DNA from: Companilactobacillus mindensis DSM 14500
Lineage (GTDB): Bacteria; Bacillota; Bacilli; Lactobacillales; Lactobacillaceae
Assembly: GCF_001434275.1 (NCBI RefSeq)
Contig: NZ_AZEZ01000099.1
Coordinates: 34,380-98,379, forward strand
Direction of reading: 5' to 3'
DNA length: 64,000 bases
Shown: positions 27,965 through 38,423 of the stretch, piece by piece
How the letters are laid out: each line of letters begins with the position of its first letter
Numbering within the stretch: position 1 is the first letter of the stretch
Translations under genes and position numbers: made by a program
The notes under the pieces: model-generated
Databases searched by the model: none
Told to the model about the DNA's origin: nothing
Seen by the model: the letters and a program-made list of their open reading frames with translations, nothing else

Positions 27965-28654
27965 TTGGATCAAAATGAATTAAAGAAAGCCGTTGGAATC
28001 AAATCCGTCGACTATATCAAGAGCAATTCTGTCGTTGGACTCGGAACTGGTTCCACAGTTTACTTCATGATCGAAGAACTTGGTAAAAGATATCAAGCCG
28101 GTGAAATCAAAAACATCGTTGCCGTCACTACTTCATCACGTTCTGAAAAACAGGCAAAATCTTTAGGTATTCCTACCAAAGATCTCAATGACGTCGACCA
28201 CATTGACTTGACGATCGATGGTGCCGATCAAATCGACAAGAATTTTCAAGGTATCAAGGGTGGCGGTGCTGCTCACCTACTCGAAAAGATGGTCGCAACT
28301 AACTCCACTAAGAACATCTGGATCGTTGACCAATCAAAAATGGCCGATACTCTCGGCAGTTTCCCATTGCCACTTGAAGTTATTCCCTTCGGTTGCGAAA
28401 AGACTTTTGAGGATCTTCAAAGAGAAGATCTTCATCCCGAATTCCGTTTGGATGACAAAGGTGAACGCGTCTTAACGCACAACAAGAATTATGTCATCGA
28501 TCTAAAAATGGGTTCAATCACTCACCCACATTTGTTGGCTGACTGGCTCGATCACCAAGTGGGAATAGTTGCACACGGACTATTTCTTGATATAGTTAAT
28601 ACTATTATCGTTGGTTACGATGATGGTCCAAAAGTAATCGATAATATCAGATAG
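27965..28654 (+). CDS. rpiA: ribose-5-phosphate isomerase A
   Basis: Interconverts ribose 5-phosphate and ribulose 5-phosphate. 229 residues with [28 protein letters not shown] (catalytic Asp region) and [17 protein letters not shown] start immediately after the preceding stop, with a strong GGGGGA; translation is coupled. Followed by pepC 13 bp on. Confidence 0.96.
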   Translation: MDQNELKKAVGIKSVDYIKSNSVVGLGTGSTVYFMIEELGKRYQAGEIKNIVAVTTSSRSEKQAKSLGIPTKDLNDVDHIDLTIDGADQIDKNFQGIKGGGAAHLLEKMVATNSTKNIWIVDQSKMADTLGSFPLPLEVIPFGCEKTFEDLQREDLHPEFRLDDKGERVLTHNKNYVIDLKMGSITHPHLLADWLDHQVGIVAHGLFLDIVNTIIVGYDDGPKVIDNIR

Positions 28655-28667
28655 AGGAGAATATTGT

Positions 28668-30011
28668 ATGACTAAAGAAATTACATCAACAGATTTATCA
28701 AAATTTCAAACTGCATTTGAAAACACACCCGGTTCTTCAGCAATCAAAAATGCTGTTGCTAACAACGGTTTGTTCAAATCAAGTGAAACTATTGCTTCTA
28801 AGGTAGCAATGGATCCAACTTTCTCAGTTGAGCTCGACACTGGTAAAGTTGCTGACCAAAAACAATCAGGCCTTTGCTGGGTCTTTGCAGCTTTGAACAC
28901 TATGAGACACCCTCTTCAAGACAACTTCAAGATCAAGGGCTTCGAATTGTCACAAGGCTACATGCTTTTCTGGGATAAGCTAGAAAAATCTAACTACTTC
29001 TTCGAAAACGTTATTAACACTGCCGCTTTACCTACTGGCGACCGCAAAGTCGACTTCTTAATGACTACTCCTCAACAAGATGGTGGTCAATGGGATATGG
29101 TCATGGCACTTGTTCAAAAATATGGTGTCGTTCCTAAGGCCGTAATGCCCGATACATTCAGTCGTACAAACTCTTCTGAATTAAATAACGTTCTCAACAA
29201 GAAATTACGTAAAGATGCTATCATCCTTCGTAACCTTGTCAACGACAACAAATCTGAAGAAGATATCGAACGTAAGAAGAACGAACTTCTCAGCGAAATT
29301 TACAAGATCTTGGTTTACACAGTTGGTCAACCACCTGTTAAATTCGACTGGGCTTACCGTGATGATGACAAGAACTATCACAAAGAAACTGGCATCACAC
29401 CTCAAGAATTCTTCAAGAAGTATGTTGGCTGGGACTTAGACAGTTACATTTCAACTATCAATGCTCCAACAGCTGACAAACCATACAACCACGTTTACAC
29501 AGTTGAAATGCTCGGCAACGTTGTTGGTGGACGCCAAGTTCGTCACTTGAACCTTGAAAACTCTGACTTCAAGAAACTCGCTATCAAACAATTACAAGAT
29601 GGCGAAACAGTTTGGTTCGGTAGTGATGTTGGTCAAAGTTCTGACCGTAAGATTGGTATCATGGACACTAACATCTATGACCTTGAAGGCCTATTAGACA
29701 CTGACCTATCAATGACAAAGGCAGAACGTCTTGACTACATCGAAAGTATGATGACCCACGCTATGGTCATTACTGGAGTTGATTTGGATGAAAACGGCAA
29801 TCCATTGAAGTGGAAAGTCGAAAACTCATGGGGTGAAAAAGTTGGTAACAAAGGTTACTTTGTTATGAGCGACTCATGGTTCGATCAATTCGTTTACCAA
29901 TTAGTTATCAACAAGAAGAACTTGTCTGATGACCTCAAAGAAACATTCGACAAAGAATCTAAAGATCCTAAAGTCTTGGCACCATGGGATCCAATGGGTG
30001 CTTTGGCATAG
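28668..30011 (+). CDS. pepC: aminopeptidase C (bleomycin hydrolase family C1B)
   Basis: Cytosolic papain-like cysteine aminopeptidase that trims peptides for amino-acid supply. Catalytic residues visible: Cys70 in QKQSGLCWVF, His364 in THAMVITGVD and Asn386 in KVENSWGE. 447 residues, normal for the hexameric enzyme; the C-terminus ends in ALA, as needed for the arm in the active site. GAGGAG precedes the ATG. Likely co-transcribed with rpiA and ended by the hairpin at 30071. Confidence 0.97.
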   Translation: MTKEITSTDLSKFQTAFENTPGSSAIKNAVANNGLFKSSETIASKVAMDPTFSVELDTGKVADQKQSGLCWVFAALNTMRHPLQDNFKIKGFELSQGYMLFWDKLEKSNYFFENVINTAALPTGDRKVDFLMTTPQQDGGQWDMVMALVQKYGVVPKAVMPDTFSRTNSSELNNVLNKKLRKDAIILRNLVNDNKSEEDIERKKNELLSEIYKILVYTVGQPPVKFDWAYRDDDKNYHKETGITPQEFFKKYVGWDLDSYISTINAPTADKPYNHVYTVEMLGNVVGGRQVRHLNLENSDFKKLAIKQLQDGETVWFGSDVGQSSDRKIGIMDTNIYDLEGLLDTDLSMTKAERLDYIESMMTHAMVITGVDLDENGNPLKWKVENSWGEKVGNKGYFVMSDSWFDQFVYQLVINKKNLSDDLKETFDKESKDPKVLAPWDPMGALA

Positions 30012-30070
30012 AGAGTGAAACAAACTCGGTTTAGAAAGATAAACAGACCGATTAACTTTAATATTTTAAA

Positions 30071-30108
30071 GAGCTTAGTAATCTTAGAAGATTGCTGAGC
30101 TCTTTTTT
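30071..30108 (+). terminator. intrinsic terminator after pepC
   Basis: GAGCTTAGTAATCTT pairs with AAGATTGCTGAGCTC (one wobble), followed by six T. Confidence 0.9.
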
Positions 30109-30199
30109 AATAAAAAGGCTCTATGGCGTTTGAAGTTTTAAGCGTTTTACTATAGAGTGCACTATATAAGGAATTTAATATCTAAAAGGAGTTGTCATA

Positions 30200-32623
30200 A
30201 TGAAAAATAATCAATTTGCAATTCGTCCCACAGATTTTAAAACTCAGTTATCAGAACTCAGAGAGATTCAATTTTTGGATCAAGACAATGAGTCCGAAAC
30301 CGACACGATCAAACTTTGGAAAAGCTTTTTAAGTAAGAGTTTCTTGGAAGCTCAAACCTCGTCAGTACTTGAAGAAAAATTGCAAACTTATATGGCAACT
30401 AGCGACATGAACCTAGATGAATATTTGGATTCTGCCACTAACGTTACTGTTGAAGCCTTCTACAATGTTGCTCTCCAGTTACTAAAATTCAACCCTGATG
30501 TCGACTTTTCATTTGACGCCCCCTTGGCCGCCATGAAAAAGATCCAATTATTAGTTGCCGACCATCAAAAAGACACCTTTACCACTGATGAATTAAAATC
30601 AGCATGGTATTGGCTACTTGCAACTCACAACAAAACTGGCCAAACGTTTATTGATTCACTTGCAACTAAGGGATACTTCACTAGATTTTATGGCAAGATC
30701 AACAAGCCAATGCTTTTCAACGGTAAAACCTTGCCTGTCTTTGATCCACATCAACTGATCAGAGAAGTTGTCTATGTCGAATCGCCACAAGACAGTGACC
30801 ACGACGGCAAACGTGATTTATTAAAAGCTGAGATCCTACGTCCTAAAGAAACTGAAAATGGCCTCAAAGTACCAGTTCTTTACACAGCCAGTCCTTACAA
30901 TCAAGGCACTAACGATGAAACTGGCGAAAAATTAACTCACGATGTCAACGTACCTCTAAAACACAAACAACCGAACGATCTCAAATACTCTGACATTGAA
31001 TATAACGACCCCAAAACGCCATTGCCAAAAGCTCGTAACATCAATGGCCAAACTAAGCATGCCGAAGAAACCTTCTCACGTGAAAGTTCATACACTATGA
31101 ATGATTACTTCCTAGCTCGTGGATTTGCGGTCATCTACATGGCTGGTATCGGTACGAAGGATTCTGACGGTCTCAGAACAACGGGAGATCCTGAAGAAAC
31201 TACTTCAACTATTTCAATTATCAAGTGGTTGACCGGTCAACTTCCAGCCTTCACTAACCGAACTGATAACATTCAAATCACTGCTTGGTGGTCCAACCAA
31301 AAAGTAGCAATGACTGGTCGTTCATACTTAGGAACGCTTGCGACCGCTGCCGCCACGACTGGCGTAACTGGTTTAAAGACCGTCATCAGTGAAGCAGCTA
31401 TTTCCAGCTGGTATGACTACTACCGTGATGGCGGTTTAGTTATCGCTCCCGGCGGTTTCCCTGGTGAAGATGCTGATGTGTTAGCTGAAGAAACCTTCTC
31501 ACGTCGTCTGCAGCCAGGCGATTTCCACAAAATCAAGGATGAATGGAACGAACAGATCAAGGATATTTATCAAGGTGAAGACCGTAACAGTGGCGACTAC
31601 AATACTTTCTGGGACGCTCGCAACTATCACAAGAATTTCAAGAATATCACGGCTGACGTTTTCATGGTCCACGGTTTGAATGATTGGAACGTCAAACCTA
31701 GAAACGTCGAAAGACTTTGGAACGGTATCAAGCATAACGGCGTTACACAAAAAATTATCTTGCATCAAGGTCAACATATCTATATCAACGCTTTCCGTTC
31801 GATCGATTACAGCGACATTATTAATCTCTGGTTAACGCATGAACTATTAGGCGTCGACAATCATGCCAAAGAAATCATTCCTAACGTAATCGTTCAAGAC
31901 AATACCAAACCAGAAACTTGGACAGCTTATAAAGACTGGGCCAGTGCTGAAAATGAACAGGTTAATTATAATTTATCAGCTGATAAATTAGTAACTGAAA
32001 AAAGTCCCAAAGCAACTCACACATTTACTGACCAGTTACCTGAGAATGTCTTTAACTTGTATCGCGACCATAACGATACTTGGGAACATGATTTGATTGC
32101 CACTGATACCAAATTGGCCAACAATCAACTTACTTTTAAGACTGATGCGTTAGCTGACGATTTGACGATTAATGGTAAGACAACTGTCAATTTAAAAGTT
32201 TCTTCCAATGAAAATATCGGTCTCTTGAGTTTCCAACTGATCGACTATGGAAAAGCCAAACGACTCAACGTCTCACCTTCTATCTTAGGCAAAAACGCCT
32301 TAGCTGGGACCTACGATTGGCGTGAGGATGACTTGCGTGAATTTACCGCTGGCAAAGAGACTCCATTCAAGATGATCACCAAAGGTCACCTCAATTTACA
32401 AAACCGTGAAAACAATTACAAAGTGGATGAACTAAAACCAAATGTCTTTTATAATGTTAGTGTTGAATTACAACCAACGTTCTATAAACTACTTAAAGGT
32501 CACCAACTGGGCTTGATCGTTTATGCGACCGACTTTGGCATGACCGTTCGTGGTAATCAAAATATTGAATACACAGTTCAATTGGACGATTCGTCATTAA
32601 TTGTTCCGACCCACACGAATTAA
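30200..32623 (+). CDS. pepX: Xaa-Pro dipeptidyl-peptidase
   Basis: Serine peptidase (family S15) releasing X-Pro dipeptides from proline-rich peptides, important for casein use. 807 residues: N-terminal helical domain (about 1-190), alpha/beta hydrolase with catalytic Ser375 in MTGRSYLGT, later Asp and His (VHGLNDWNV and HQGQHIY), and a C-terminal beta domain. AAGGAG precedes the ATG. Own transcription unit after the pepC terminator; no signal peptide. Confidence 0.97.
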   Translation: MKNNQFAIRPTDFKTQLSELREIQFLDQDNESETDTIKLWKSFLSKSFLEAQTSSVLEEKLQTYMATSDMNLDEYLDSATNVTVEAFYNVALQLLKFNPDVDFSFDAPLAAMKKIQLLVADHQKDTFTTDELKSAWYWLLATHNKTGQTFIDSLATKGYFTRFYGKINKPMLFNGKTLPVFDPHQLIREVVYVESPQDSDHDGKRDLLKAEILRPKETENGLKVPVLYTASPYNQGTNDETGEKLTHDVNVPLKHKQPNDLKYSDIEYNDPKTPLPKARNINGQTKHAEETFSRESSYTMNDYFLARGFAVIYMAGIGTKDSDGLRTTGDPEETTSTISIIKWLTGQLPAFTNRTDNIQITAWWSNQKVAMTGRSYLGTLATAAATTGVTGLKTVISEAAISSWYDYYRDGGLVIAPGGFPGEDADVLAEETFSRRLQPGDFHKIKDEWNEQIKDIYQGEDRNSGDYNTFWDARNYHKNFKNITADVFMVHGLNDWNVKPRNVERLWNGIKHNGVTQKIILHQGQHIYINAFRSIDYSDIINLWLTHELLGVDNHAKEIIPNVIVQDNTKPETWTAYKDWASAENEQVNYNLSADKLVTEKSPKATHTFTDQLPENVFNLYRDHNDTWEHDLIATDTKLANNQLTFKTDALADDLTINGKTTVNLKVSSNENIGLLSFQLIDYGKAKRLNVSPSILGKNALAGTYDWREDDLREFTAGKETPFKMITKGHLNLQNRENNYKVDELKPNVFYNVSVELQPTFYKLLKGHQLGLIVYATDFGMTVRGNQNIEYTVQLDDSSLIVPTHTN

Positions 32624-32746
32624 ACCTTAATCGGCTAAATGCTTTGATATATATGCCTAACAACTGAACTAAATTAAGTTGTTTCATACAACCAATTCTA
32701 ATGTTACAATTGCCGATGAACTGTTTATTTTTGGAGATTATTTATA

Positions 32747-34831
32747 ATGGAAAAGACGCAATTAAACTCATTGAAGAATAACCCCCATTCAAAGAAAAGC
32801 TTAGCAGGATTCCTTATTGCTTTAGGAATCGTTTATGGAGATATTGGTACTTCTCCTCTTTATGTTATGCACTCTTTGATGGTTGGGAATGGTGGACTAT
32901 CTAAGATGTCCACCAACTTTATTCTAGGAAGTGTTTCCTTAATATTTTGGACACTTACTCTAGTAACAACAATTAAATATGTGTTGATCGCTTTGCGGGC
33001 GGATAACCGTGGTGAAGGTGGTATCTTCGCCCTCTATACCTTGGTTAGAAAACGTGCTAAGTGGTTGATCATCCCAGCAATGATCGGTGGGGCAACCTTT
33101 CTTGCTGATGGTATGATGACACCGGCTGTTACCGTTACAGCTGCTATCGAAGGACTCAAAGGCATTGCAATTCACAATACCGTCCTTATCAGTACTCAGA
33201 ACCAAGTAATCATCGTTACACTGATTATTTTGTCTACCTTATTCTTTATCCAAAGATTCGGTACTCAACTTATCGGACGAGCCTTTGGACCAATCATGTT
33301 GGTCTGGTTTGCTTTCCTTGGCTTGATGGGATTCGTCAACCTCACTTCCGATTGGACTATTATCAGAGCTTTAAACCCATATTATGCGATCGAATTGCTC
33401 AGAAGTCCGATGAACATTCGTGGGGTCTTCATCCTTGGTAGTATTTTCCTTGCTACTACTGGTGCCGAAGCACTTTACTCTGATATGGGACACGTTGGAC
33501 GTCCTAATATCTACACAAGTTGGCCTTTCGTTAAGGTCTGCTTGCTATTAAGTTATTTAGGTCAAGCCACATGGATCCTAAATGCTAAAGATAACCATGC
33601 CCTTCAACAGATGGGTTCAGCTATGAATCCGTTCTATCAATCGATCCCAGCTAATTTCAGACTCTTCGGAATCTTTTTATCCGCTTTGGCTGCTATCATT
33701 GCTTCACAGGCTTTGATCTCTGGTTCTTATACTTTAGTTTCTGAAGCTACTAAATTAAAGATTTTCCCAAGATTAAAAACTTACTATCCAACTAATTTCA
33801 AAGGACAACTTTACATTCCAACTGTTAACTCAATTATTTGGGTCATCTGTTTGGGAATCGTCCTCTTTTTCAAGACTTCTGAAAACATGTCAAATGCTTA
33901 CGGTCTTGAAATCACCATCACTATGTTAATGACTACGATCTTATTGCACCAATGGTTATTGATGAAACGGGCTAATCGCTTCTTTACAACGATCATCATC
34001 AGTTTCTTCTTTATCATTGAAGCTATCTTCTTTGTAACAAACAGTAGTAAATTCATTCACGGTGCTTATATCACTATGACGATTGCTGCTTTGTTGATTG
34101 CCGTTATGTTCATTTGGAGATACGGTGAATGTCTCAAAGATGACAATACTTATCGGAGTCACTTCGTTTCACTCTTGGCTTTCAAGCACCAACTAAATGA
34201 TTTGAGAAAAGATCCTAGCTACCCACTTTATACAACTAACTTGGTTTACCTAACTAAGATCCACGACGGTTACCGGATCAAGAAGAATATTCTTTATTCG
34301 ATCCTCGATAAACGTCCTAAACGTGCTGATGTCTATTGGTTCGTAACGGTCAATGTTACCGATGAACCATATACAGCTGCTTACAGTGTTGAAACTTTCG
34401 ATACTGACTATATGGTCAGCGTTCAGTTGTACTTAGGATTTAGAGTTGATCAAAAGGTTAACGTTTATCTCCGTCAAGTTGTCAATGATATGATGTCAAA
34501 TGGCGAGATCAAGCCACAACCACAGAAATATACGACGATTCCTGATCGTGATGTTGGTGACTTCTCCTTCGTTATTATCAAAGAGGTCCTTTCACCAGAT
34601 ACAAAGATCAGCGGTTTGAAGAAGAGTGTCATTCACATGAGATTGGTTCTTCAAAAATTCATTTCACCAGCTACTTGGTTCGGTCTTTCCTACAGCGATG
34701 TTGTGGAAGAACGTGTCCCATTAGTACTTGGTAAAGTTTCACTCAATCGTTTGCGTTTAGTCAGAAAAGATCGTTCAGCTTTGCAAGATATCAAGGTTGA
34801 CGGCGAAATCGACGACGATGACGACGAATAA
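32747..34831 (+). CDS. kup: KUP family potassium uptake protein
   Basis: A 694-residue potassium-proton symporter. Conserved N-terminal GIVYGDIGTSPLYVM at about 27-41, roughly twelve transmembrane segments to about residue 455, then a cytosolic C-terminal domain. The last residues are a run of aspartate and glutamate. GGAGAT precedes the ATG. In lactic acid bacteria Kup proteins are cyclic di-AMP targets; whether this one is cannot be seen. A weak hairpin at 32659-32683 lies before it. Confidence 0.95.
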   Translation: MEKTQLNSLKNNPHSKKSLAGFLIALGIVYGDIGTSPLYVMHSLMVGNGGLSKMSTNFILGSVSLIFWTLTLVTTIKYVLIALRADNRGEGGIFALYTLVRKRAKWLIIPAMIGGATFLADGMMTPAVTVTAAIEGLKGIAIHNTVLISTQNQVIIVTLIILSTLFFIQRFGTQLIGRAFGPIMLVWFAFLGLMGFVNLTSDWTIIRALNPYYAIELLRSPMNIRGVFILGSIFLATTGAEALYSDMGHVGRPNIYTSWPFVKVCLLLSYLGQATWILNAKDNHALQQMGSAMNPFYQSIPANFRLFGIFLSALAAIIASQALISGSYTLVSEATKLKIFPRLKTYYPTNFKGQLYIPTVNSIIWVICLGIVLFFKTSENMSNAYGLEITITMLMTTILLHQWLLMKRANRFFTTIIISFFFIIEAIFFVTNSSKFIHGAYITMTIAALLIAVMFIWRYGECLKDDNTYRSHFVSLLAFKHQLNDLRKDPSYPLYTTNLVYLTKIHDGYRIKKNILYSILDKRPKRADVYWFVTVNVTDEPYTAAYSVETFDTDYMVSVQLYLGFRVDQKVNVYLRQVVNDMMSNGEIKPQPQKYTTIPDRDVGDFSFVIIKEVLSPDTKISGLKKSVIHMRLVLQKFISPATWFGLSYSDVVEERVPLVLGKVSLNRLRLVRKDRSALQDIKVDGEIDDDDDE

Positions 34832-34841
34832 TTTAATTTAA

Positions 34842-34885
34842 AAAGAGTCCTCTGATTCCAATTGCGGAATCAGAGGACTCTTTAC
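34842..34885. terminator. bidirectional terminator between kup and a convergent gene
   Basis: AAAGAGTCCTCTGATTCC pairs fully with its complement around a 6-nt loop, A-run before and T after. It shares the CTCTGATTC core with two other terminators in the window. Confidence 0.9.
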
Positions 34886-34901
34886 GTTAATGATCAAAAG
34901 T

Positions 34902-35432
34902 TCAAACTTGGAAGATCTTAACTGATTTTTGGCCTAATTTATTGGTGATAAAATCAACCGCCCACTCGACATCCTTTTCCGGTGCACCCGACTTTGACAA
35001 GTTCCACGACAGATCCAAGATGACGTTGTGCCCATTATTCAATCTTAAAATAATATAGTGAGGAATGATTTTATTACCTGACTTGTCCTTATTGACGACT
35101 AAAGAATAAAAGTCGATATCATCGAAAGAAACCGTATTTTGCTTCTTAGCCAACGGTAAAAAGATTGCCTTGAGCCGTTTAGCCCAAGTACTGTAATCAT
35201 AGTAATAAATATCTTTTTCCGTCACGCTCCATGAGTTATATAACGTTGGCAAACTGCGAGGATAAACCAACGTACTTTGGATCAAAAAGGCCAAGACACC
35301 TGTTATCGCTCCCCAAAGAAAATTCCTTTGTAGAATGATAAAACTAAACGTGCCAATGGCTGCTCCAAAAATCAAGCTGTTGAACAATGGTTTCAAACTA
35401 GGCTTTCTTGCAAAGCTTCTTTTCATCTTCAT
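34902..35432 (-). CDS. hypothetical membrane protein, paralogue of the gene at 44631
   Basis: A 176-residue protein with two N-terminal transmembrane segments (about 15-34 and 36-54) and a soluble part whose beta-rich pattern (KDIYYYDYSTWAKRLKAIFLP, VSFDDIDFYSLVV) suggests a PH-like fold. It aligns by eye with the product at 44631-45164 (LxYPRxLPxxYxxW, IYYYDYxxWxKxxxAIFLP). No named family is recognised. Monocistronic, with weak SD, and next to another small PH-like gene on the opposite strand. Confidence 0.7.
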   Translation of the reverse strand: MKMKRSFARKPSLKPLFNSLIFGAAIGTFSFIILQRNFLWGAITGVLAFLIQSTLVYPRSLPTLYNSWSVTEKDIYYYDYSTWAKRLKAIFLPLAKKQNTVSFDDIDFYSLVVNKDKSGNKIIPHYIILRLNNGHNVILDLSWNLSKSGAPEKDVEWAVDFITNKLGQKSVKIFQV

Positions 35433-35651
35433 CGCCTACTTTTGATTTATTGATTTATTCATAATCTAAGATTAAAAATAACTTGCTGAAGCATTTAATT
35501 CAATTGTCTGAGCCTATTATGGACGACTTGTCATTATTCATACCTTTTACTTCAGATTGTTGCTTGTCGGCATTTATAATGCAGCTAATCAATGACTTTA
35601 ATAAATTAATCATTGGTTATGGATATTTTTTTAAGAAAGAAAGTAATTGTT

Positions 35652-35939
35652 ATGTTCAGCTACATTCAAATTCTCGACAAAAACGCTTCAATTTTCAAAG
35701 GATACGTTGACTATGAATTTTCGGATGACGCCCTTTCAATAACTATGATTCGTGGTGCGAAGACTTTACATCGTATTAAAATTCCGTTAGACGAAATCAC
35801 TGATCTATTCATCAACGGTTACTACGGTAGTGAGGAAATCAGTTTCATCTATCAATCTCAAAAATATCGTTTCTTCAACACTGGTTACGGTGAATCTTCT
35901 TACTTCAAGAATCGTATTTCTAAAATGGTCACAGCTTAA
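35652..35939 (+). CDS. hypothetical small protein, possible PH/GRAM-like fold
   Basis: A 95-residue protein (MFSYIQILDKNASIFKG...). ATG at 35652 is chosen because the conserved-looking sequence starts there, though the ribosome site (AGAAAG) is weak. Alternating beta strands with a final helix (IPLDEITDLFINGYYG, YFKNRISKMV) resemble PH/GRAM-like domains such as DUF956 (ManO). No catalytic residues. Upstream bases 35433-35651 hold nothing recognisable. Confidence 0.55.
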   Translation: MFSYIQILDKNASIFKGYVDYEFSDDALSITMIRGAKTLHRIKIPLDEITDLFINGYYGSEEISFIYQSQKYRFFNTGYGESSYFKNRISKMVTA

Positions 35940-35958
35940 CAGTTACAAAACTAGAAAG

Positions 35959-36070
35959 CGGAGCAAAACGGTTAGATTCTGAGCAATTGCCTAGACCTAG
36001 GAATTGTCTGTCGGGTTTTGACAGATAATTTTCAGGCCGTAGCAATGCACAGGAATCTGGTTTGTGTGGC
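35959..36070 (+). repeat. structured repeat R2, copy 1
   Basis: AGATTCTGAGCAATTGC (35974-35990) pairs with GCAATGCACAGGAATCT (36042-36058), with a GGTT bulge just outside on the 5' side. Inside are two small hairpins, CCTAG/CTAGG and AATTGTCTGTC/GACAGATAATT. A related copy follows directly at 36081. Together they fill the 35940-36296 gene gap; strand is arbitrary. Confidence 0.6.
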
Positions 36071-36080
36071 TTGTTTCAGA

Positions 36081-36190
36081 GTGTGACAGAACTCGGTTAA
36101 CTTCCGAGCAATAATTGAAAAATCTCAATATTCGCATTATGAATATTGAGATTTTTACTATTGTGCGGAAGAAGTTGAGTTCTGTTGCAC
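36081..36190 (+). repeat. structured repeat R2, copy 2
   Basis: Outer helix CAGAACTC/GAGTTCTG, then the GGTT bulge, then AACTTCCGAGCAAT pairing with ATTGTGCGGAAGAAGTT, then a terminal hairpin AAAAATCTCAATATTC with its complement. Layout matches copy 1 while most helix bases differ. The end hairpin could also act as a terminator. Confidence 0.6.
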
Positions 36191-36296
36191 GTTTATGCTG
36201 CATATTTAACTTGTCAGAGCATTTTCTTATATTCCTAGTAACTTTACCAATCCACAGTTAATCTTTCTGACAAACGCAAATATTGAATAATAATCA

Positions 36297-37100
36297 TTAT
36301 GACAAGTATTTCTCTATACCATAAGCTACACCATCGTGATTATTGTCGAGCGTGAGATATTTTCCGTAGTCCTTCACTCCTGGCAAGGCGTTTTCCATAA
36401 CGATCGGCGTACCAACTTCTTCTAGCATTGAAACATCATTGTAGCCATCGCCAAAAGCTGCCATGTCGCTTTGTTCTAAGTGTTCTAATTGTTGAATGTA
36501 TTGAACGCCCAATGACTTTTGAGCTTTTTGGTTAGTAATTTCTAAATAAGTCTCACTTGATTGCAGAACGTTCAATCCTTGCAGATGCAGCTGACTTACT
36601 TTTTCATTCAGAGTTTTCATTTCCGATACATCAGGCGTTATCATCATGATTTTATAGATTTTTAAATCTGGCTGTTTTAATAAAGAAACAAAATCGACCA
36701 TTGTTGGCGCCTGTCCACCATATTTAGCCTCTTTTTCAACGTATTTGTCCATTTTTTCAACATACCAGTCACTGGCGCCAAACAGACTGAGGTTCACAGA
36801 ACCCAGATTATTCACAAGCACTTGCCAAATATGGCGAACATCTTCTAATGGCACAACGTTTTCCTGCAAGATCCGGCGTCCATTTTGCGTTTCTTGAAAA
36901 ATCACTCCACCATTGAAAGCAATCTGTGGTTCGTCTAATCCCAGAGTATCAACGATTTCACTCATTTGAACTGGCGAGCGGGCTGAGACCAATGTAAAAG
37001 GTATTTGACTCTGTTTGATTACAGAAATGTTTTTTTCACTAATCCGGCACTCATCATCCAGTAAAGTACCATCCATATCCGAAAAAATGTGTTTTATCAT
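36297..37100 (-). CDS. Cof-type HAD-IIB family hydrolase
   Basis: A 267-residue sugar-phosphate-phosphatase-like protein. HAD motif I is DMDGTLLDD at 8-16 (nucleophile D8, acid D10), motif II SARSP, motif III lysine and motif IV GDGYNDVSMLE at about 217-227. The C2-type cap lies between. Substrate unknown; relatives act on sugar phosphates or flavin precursors. AGAGG precedes the ATG. Monocistronic; followed on its 5' side by the terminator of the next gene. Confidence 0.9.
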   Translation of the reverse strand: MIKHIFSDMDGTLLDDECRISEKNISVIKQSQIPFTLVSARSPVQMSEIVDTLGLDEPQIAFNGGVIFQETQNGRRILQENVVPLEDVRHIWQVLVNNLGSVNLSLFGASDWYVEKMDKYVEKEAKYGGQAPTMVDFVSLLKQPDLKIYKIMMITPDVSEMKTLNEKVSQLHLQGLNVLQSSETYLEITNQKAQKSLGVQYIQQLEHLEQSDMAAFGDGYNDVSMLEEVGTPIVMENALPGVKDYGKYLTLDNNHDGVAYGIEKYLS

Positions 37101-37160
37101 AATTATTACCTCTCTTGATTATATATATAATTATAAAATACCTTGCCTAAACGCAAAACG

Positions 37161-37203
37161 AAAAAATACCCTCTGATTCAACAATACTGAATCAGAGGGT
37201 ATT
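37161..37203 (-). terminator. intrinsic terminator of the GRP transporter gene
   Basis: TACCCTCTGATTCA pairs with TGAATCAGAGGGTA, T-run on the minus strand. Third member of the CTCTGATTC terminator group. Confidence 0.9.
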
Positions 37204-37248
37204 CTACATTAATGTTTAAAAGCTAAGCTTATTTTGCCTGCTCTCACT

Positions 37249-38106
37249 TTAAGCAAATGATGTTGCGACACTACCAATGATGATCAACAGGATTCCACCG
37301 ATAGTAAATTTCAATTCTCGACTGCTCTTTTGTTCGTGGAGTACGAAGATACCACCAAAAGTACTGATAACAACATTTAATTGTGTCCAGATGAAGGCTG
37401 ATGTATTACCGTTAGCCTTAGCTGAGAAAATATAAGCGAACGCCGCTACACCCCAGAAAATACCGGCAATGATATTTTGATATTGTTCTTTTTGAACAAA
37501 GGCCTTGCGGTCAGTGAATAGTGCATAAAGGATTGCTCCTAGCAAGATTCCTAGCATTTCAGGTAGGAAAATACCTGTTCCACTTTCATTCTTAACGATT
37601 GGCATACTTGGGAATGATGAGTAGATCCAGAAACCTACGGTTGTACATAATAAGAAGATTACATCTTTGGCTTCCAGTTTTTTACCTGAAGTACTGTCGC
37701 TGACTGAAGTCAATAAAGCTCCGATAATAACGACTACTAAAGCGAGAATACCAATGATCTTAGCTTGAGCTCCAGCCCAATCGCCGAAGATCAACATTCC
37801 GATAACTGAATTACCAACTAATTGGAAGACAGTTGATAAAGGTACTGTACCGGAAACACCGATACGTTTGAAAGAAATAAATTGTCCAATTTGACCGATC
37901 GTCCACAGTGCCCCGCACAAAACTGAGAACCAAAACGCCGTTACGCTGACGCTTGGTTGTGTGATCAAGTAAGAAATCAAGCCGACAATTGTAGCCCCAG
38001 CACCAATCCCAAACATTTGGTTAGCTGGTGAGCCACCGACTTTACCAGTGATAAGCGGCATGAAGCCCCAACCGATTGCTGGTATTAAAGCAATTAAAAT
38101 ATTCAT
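37249..38106 (-). CDS. GRP family sugar transporter (GlcU/RbsU type)
   Basis: A 285-residue protein with ten hydrophobic segments in the drug/metabolite-transporter fold. It resembles the glucose/ribose porter family (GlcU, RbsU): N-terminal IALIPAIGWGFMPLITGK and the GVSGTVPLSTVFQLVGNS repeat region. It is thus likely a proton-linked glucose or ribose uptake protein; no rbs genes are adjacent to decide. GAGGGAG precedes the ATG. Confidence 0.85.
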   Translation of the reverse strand: MNILIALIPAIGWGFMPLITGKVGGSPANQMFGIGAGATIVGLISYLITQPSVSVTAFWFSVLCGALWTIGQIGQFISFKRIGVSGTVPLSTVFQLVGNSVIGMLIFGDWAGAQAKIIGILALVVVIIGALLTSVSDSTSGKKLEAKDVIFLLCTTVGFWIYSSFPSMPIVKNESGTGIFLPEMLGILLGAILYALFTDRKAFVQKEQYQNIIAGIFWGVAAFAYIFSAKANGNTSAFIWTQLNVVISTFGGIFVLHEQKSSRELKFTIGGILLIIIGSVATSFA

Positions 38107-38423
38107 ATGAAACTCCCTCTTTGTTTGACAAAATACGAGTAATAATTATTTTTTTTAACGTGATATATTTCAGATACATAAGGAACCATTTGTCTCTTAT
38201 AAAAAATCTCTTTTATTCATGTTTATTGGTAAATTATTACAAAAATTATGGTCAAAAGTGCCATTTGGCATGAAAAACCGTTTTTATTTATCTAGACCAT
38301 TTAAATAGTTTACATCATTTTCTTAAAAAAGAAAGCATTTTCTTTTGAAAAGTGTAAAAAAATGAAAGTGCCTTCAAGTTCATCGCTGACTTTAAAGGCA
38401 CTCTCATTTATTTTTGAATATAA
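38107..38423. other. gene-free stretch with one terminator
   Basis: 317 bp, strongly AT-rich. Apart from the hairpin at 38361-38409 and whatever promoter drives the GRP transporter, I see no gene or repeat. Confidence 0.6.
38361..38410 (-). terminator. intrinsic terminator of the phosphoglycerate mutase gene
   Basis: AATGAGAGTGCCTT pairs with AAGGCACTTTCATT over a long loop, then seven T on the minus strand. Confidence 0.85.

Noticed and set aside
35483..35710. 75-codon frame ahead of the small PH-like gene
   Set aside because: No SD and no protein-like composition; overlaps the better-supported start at 35652.
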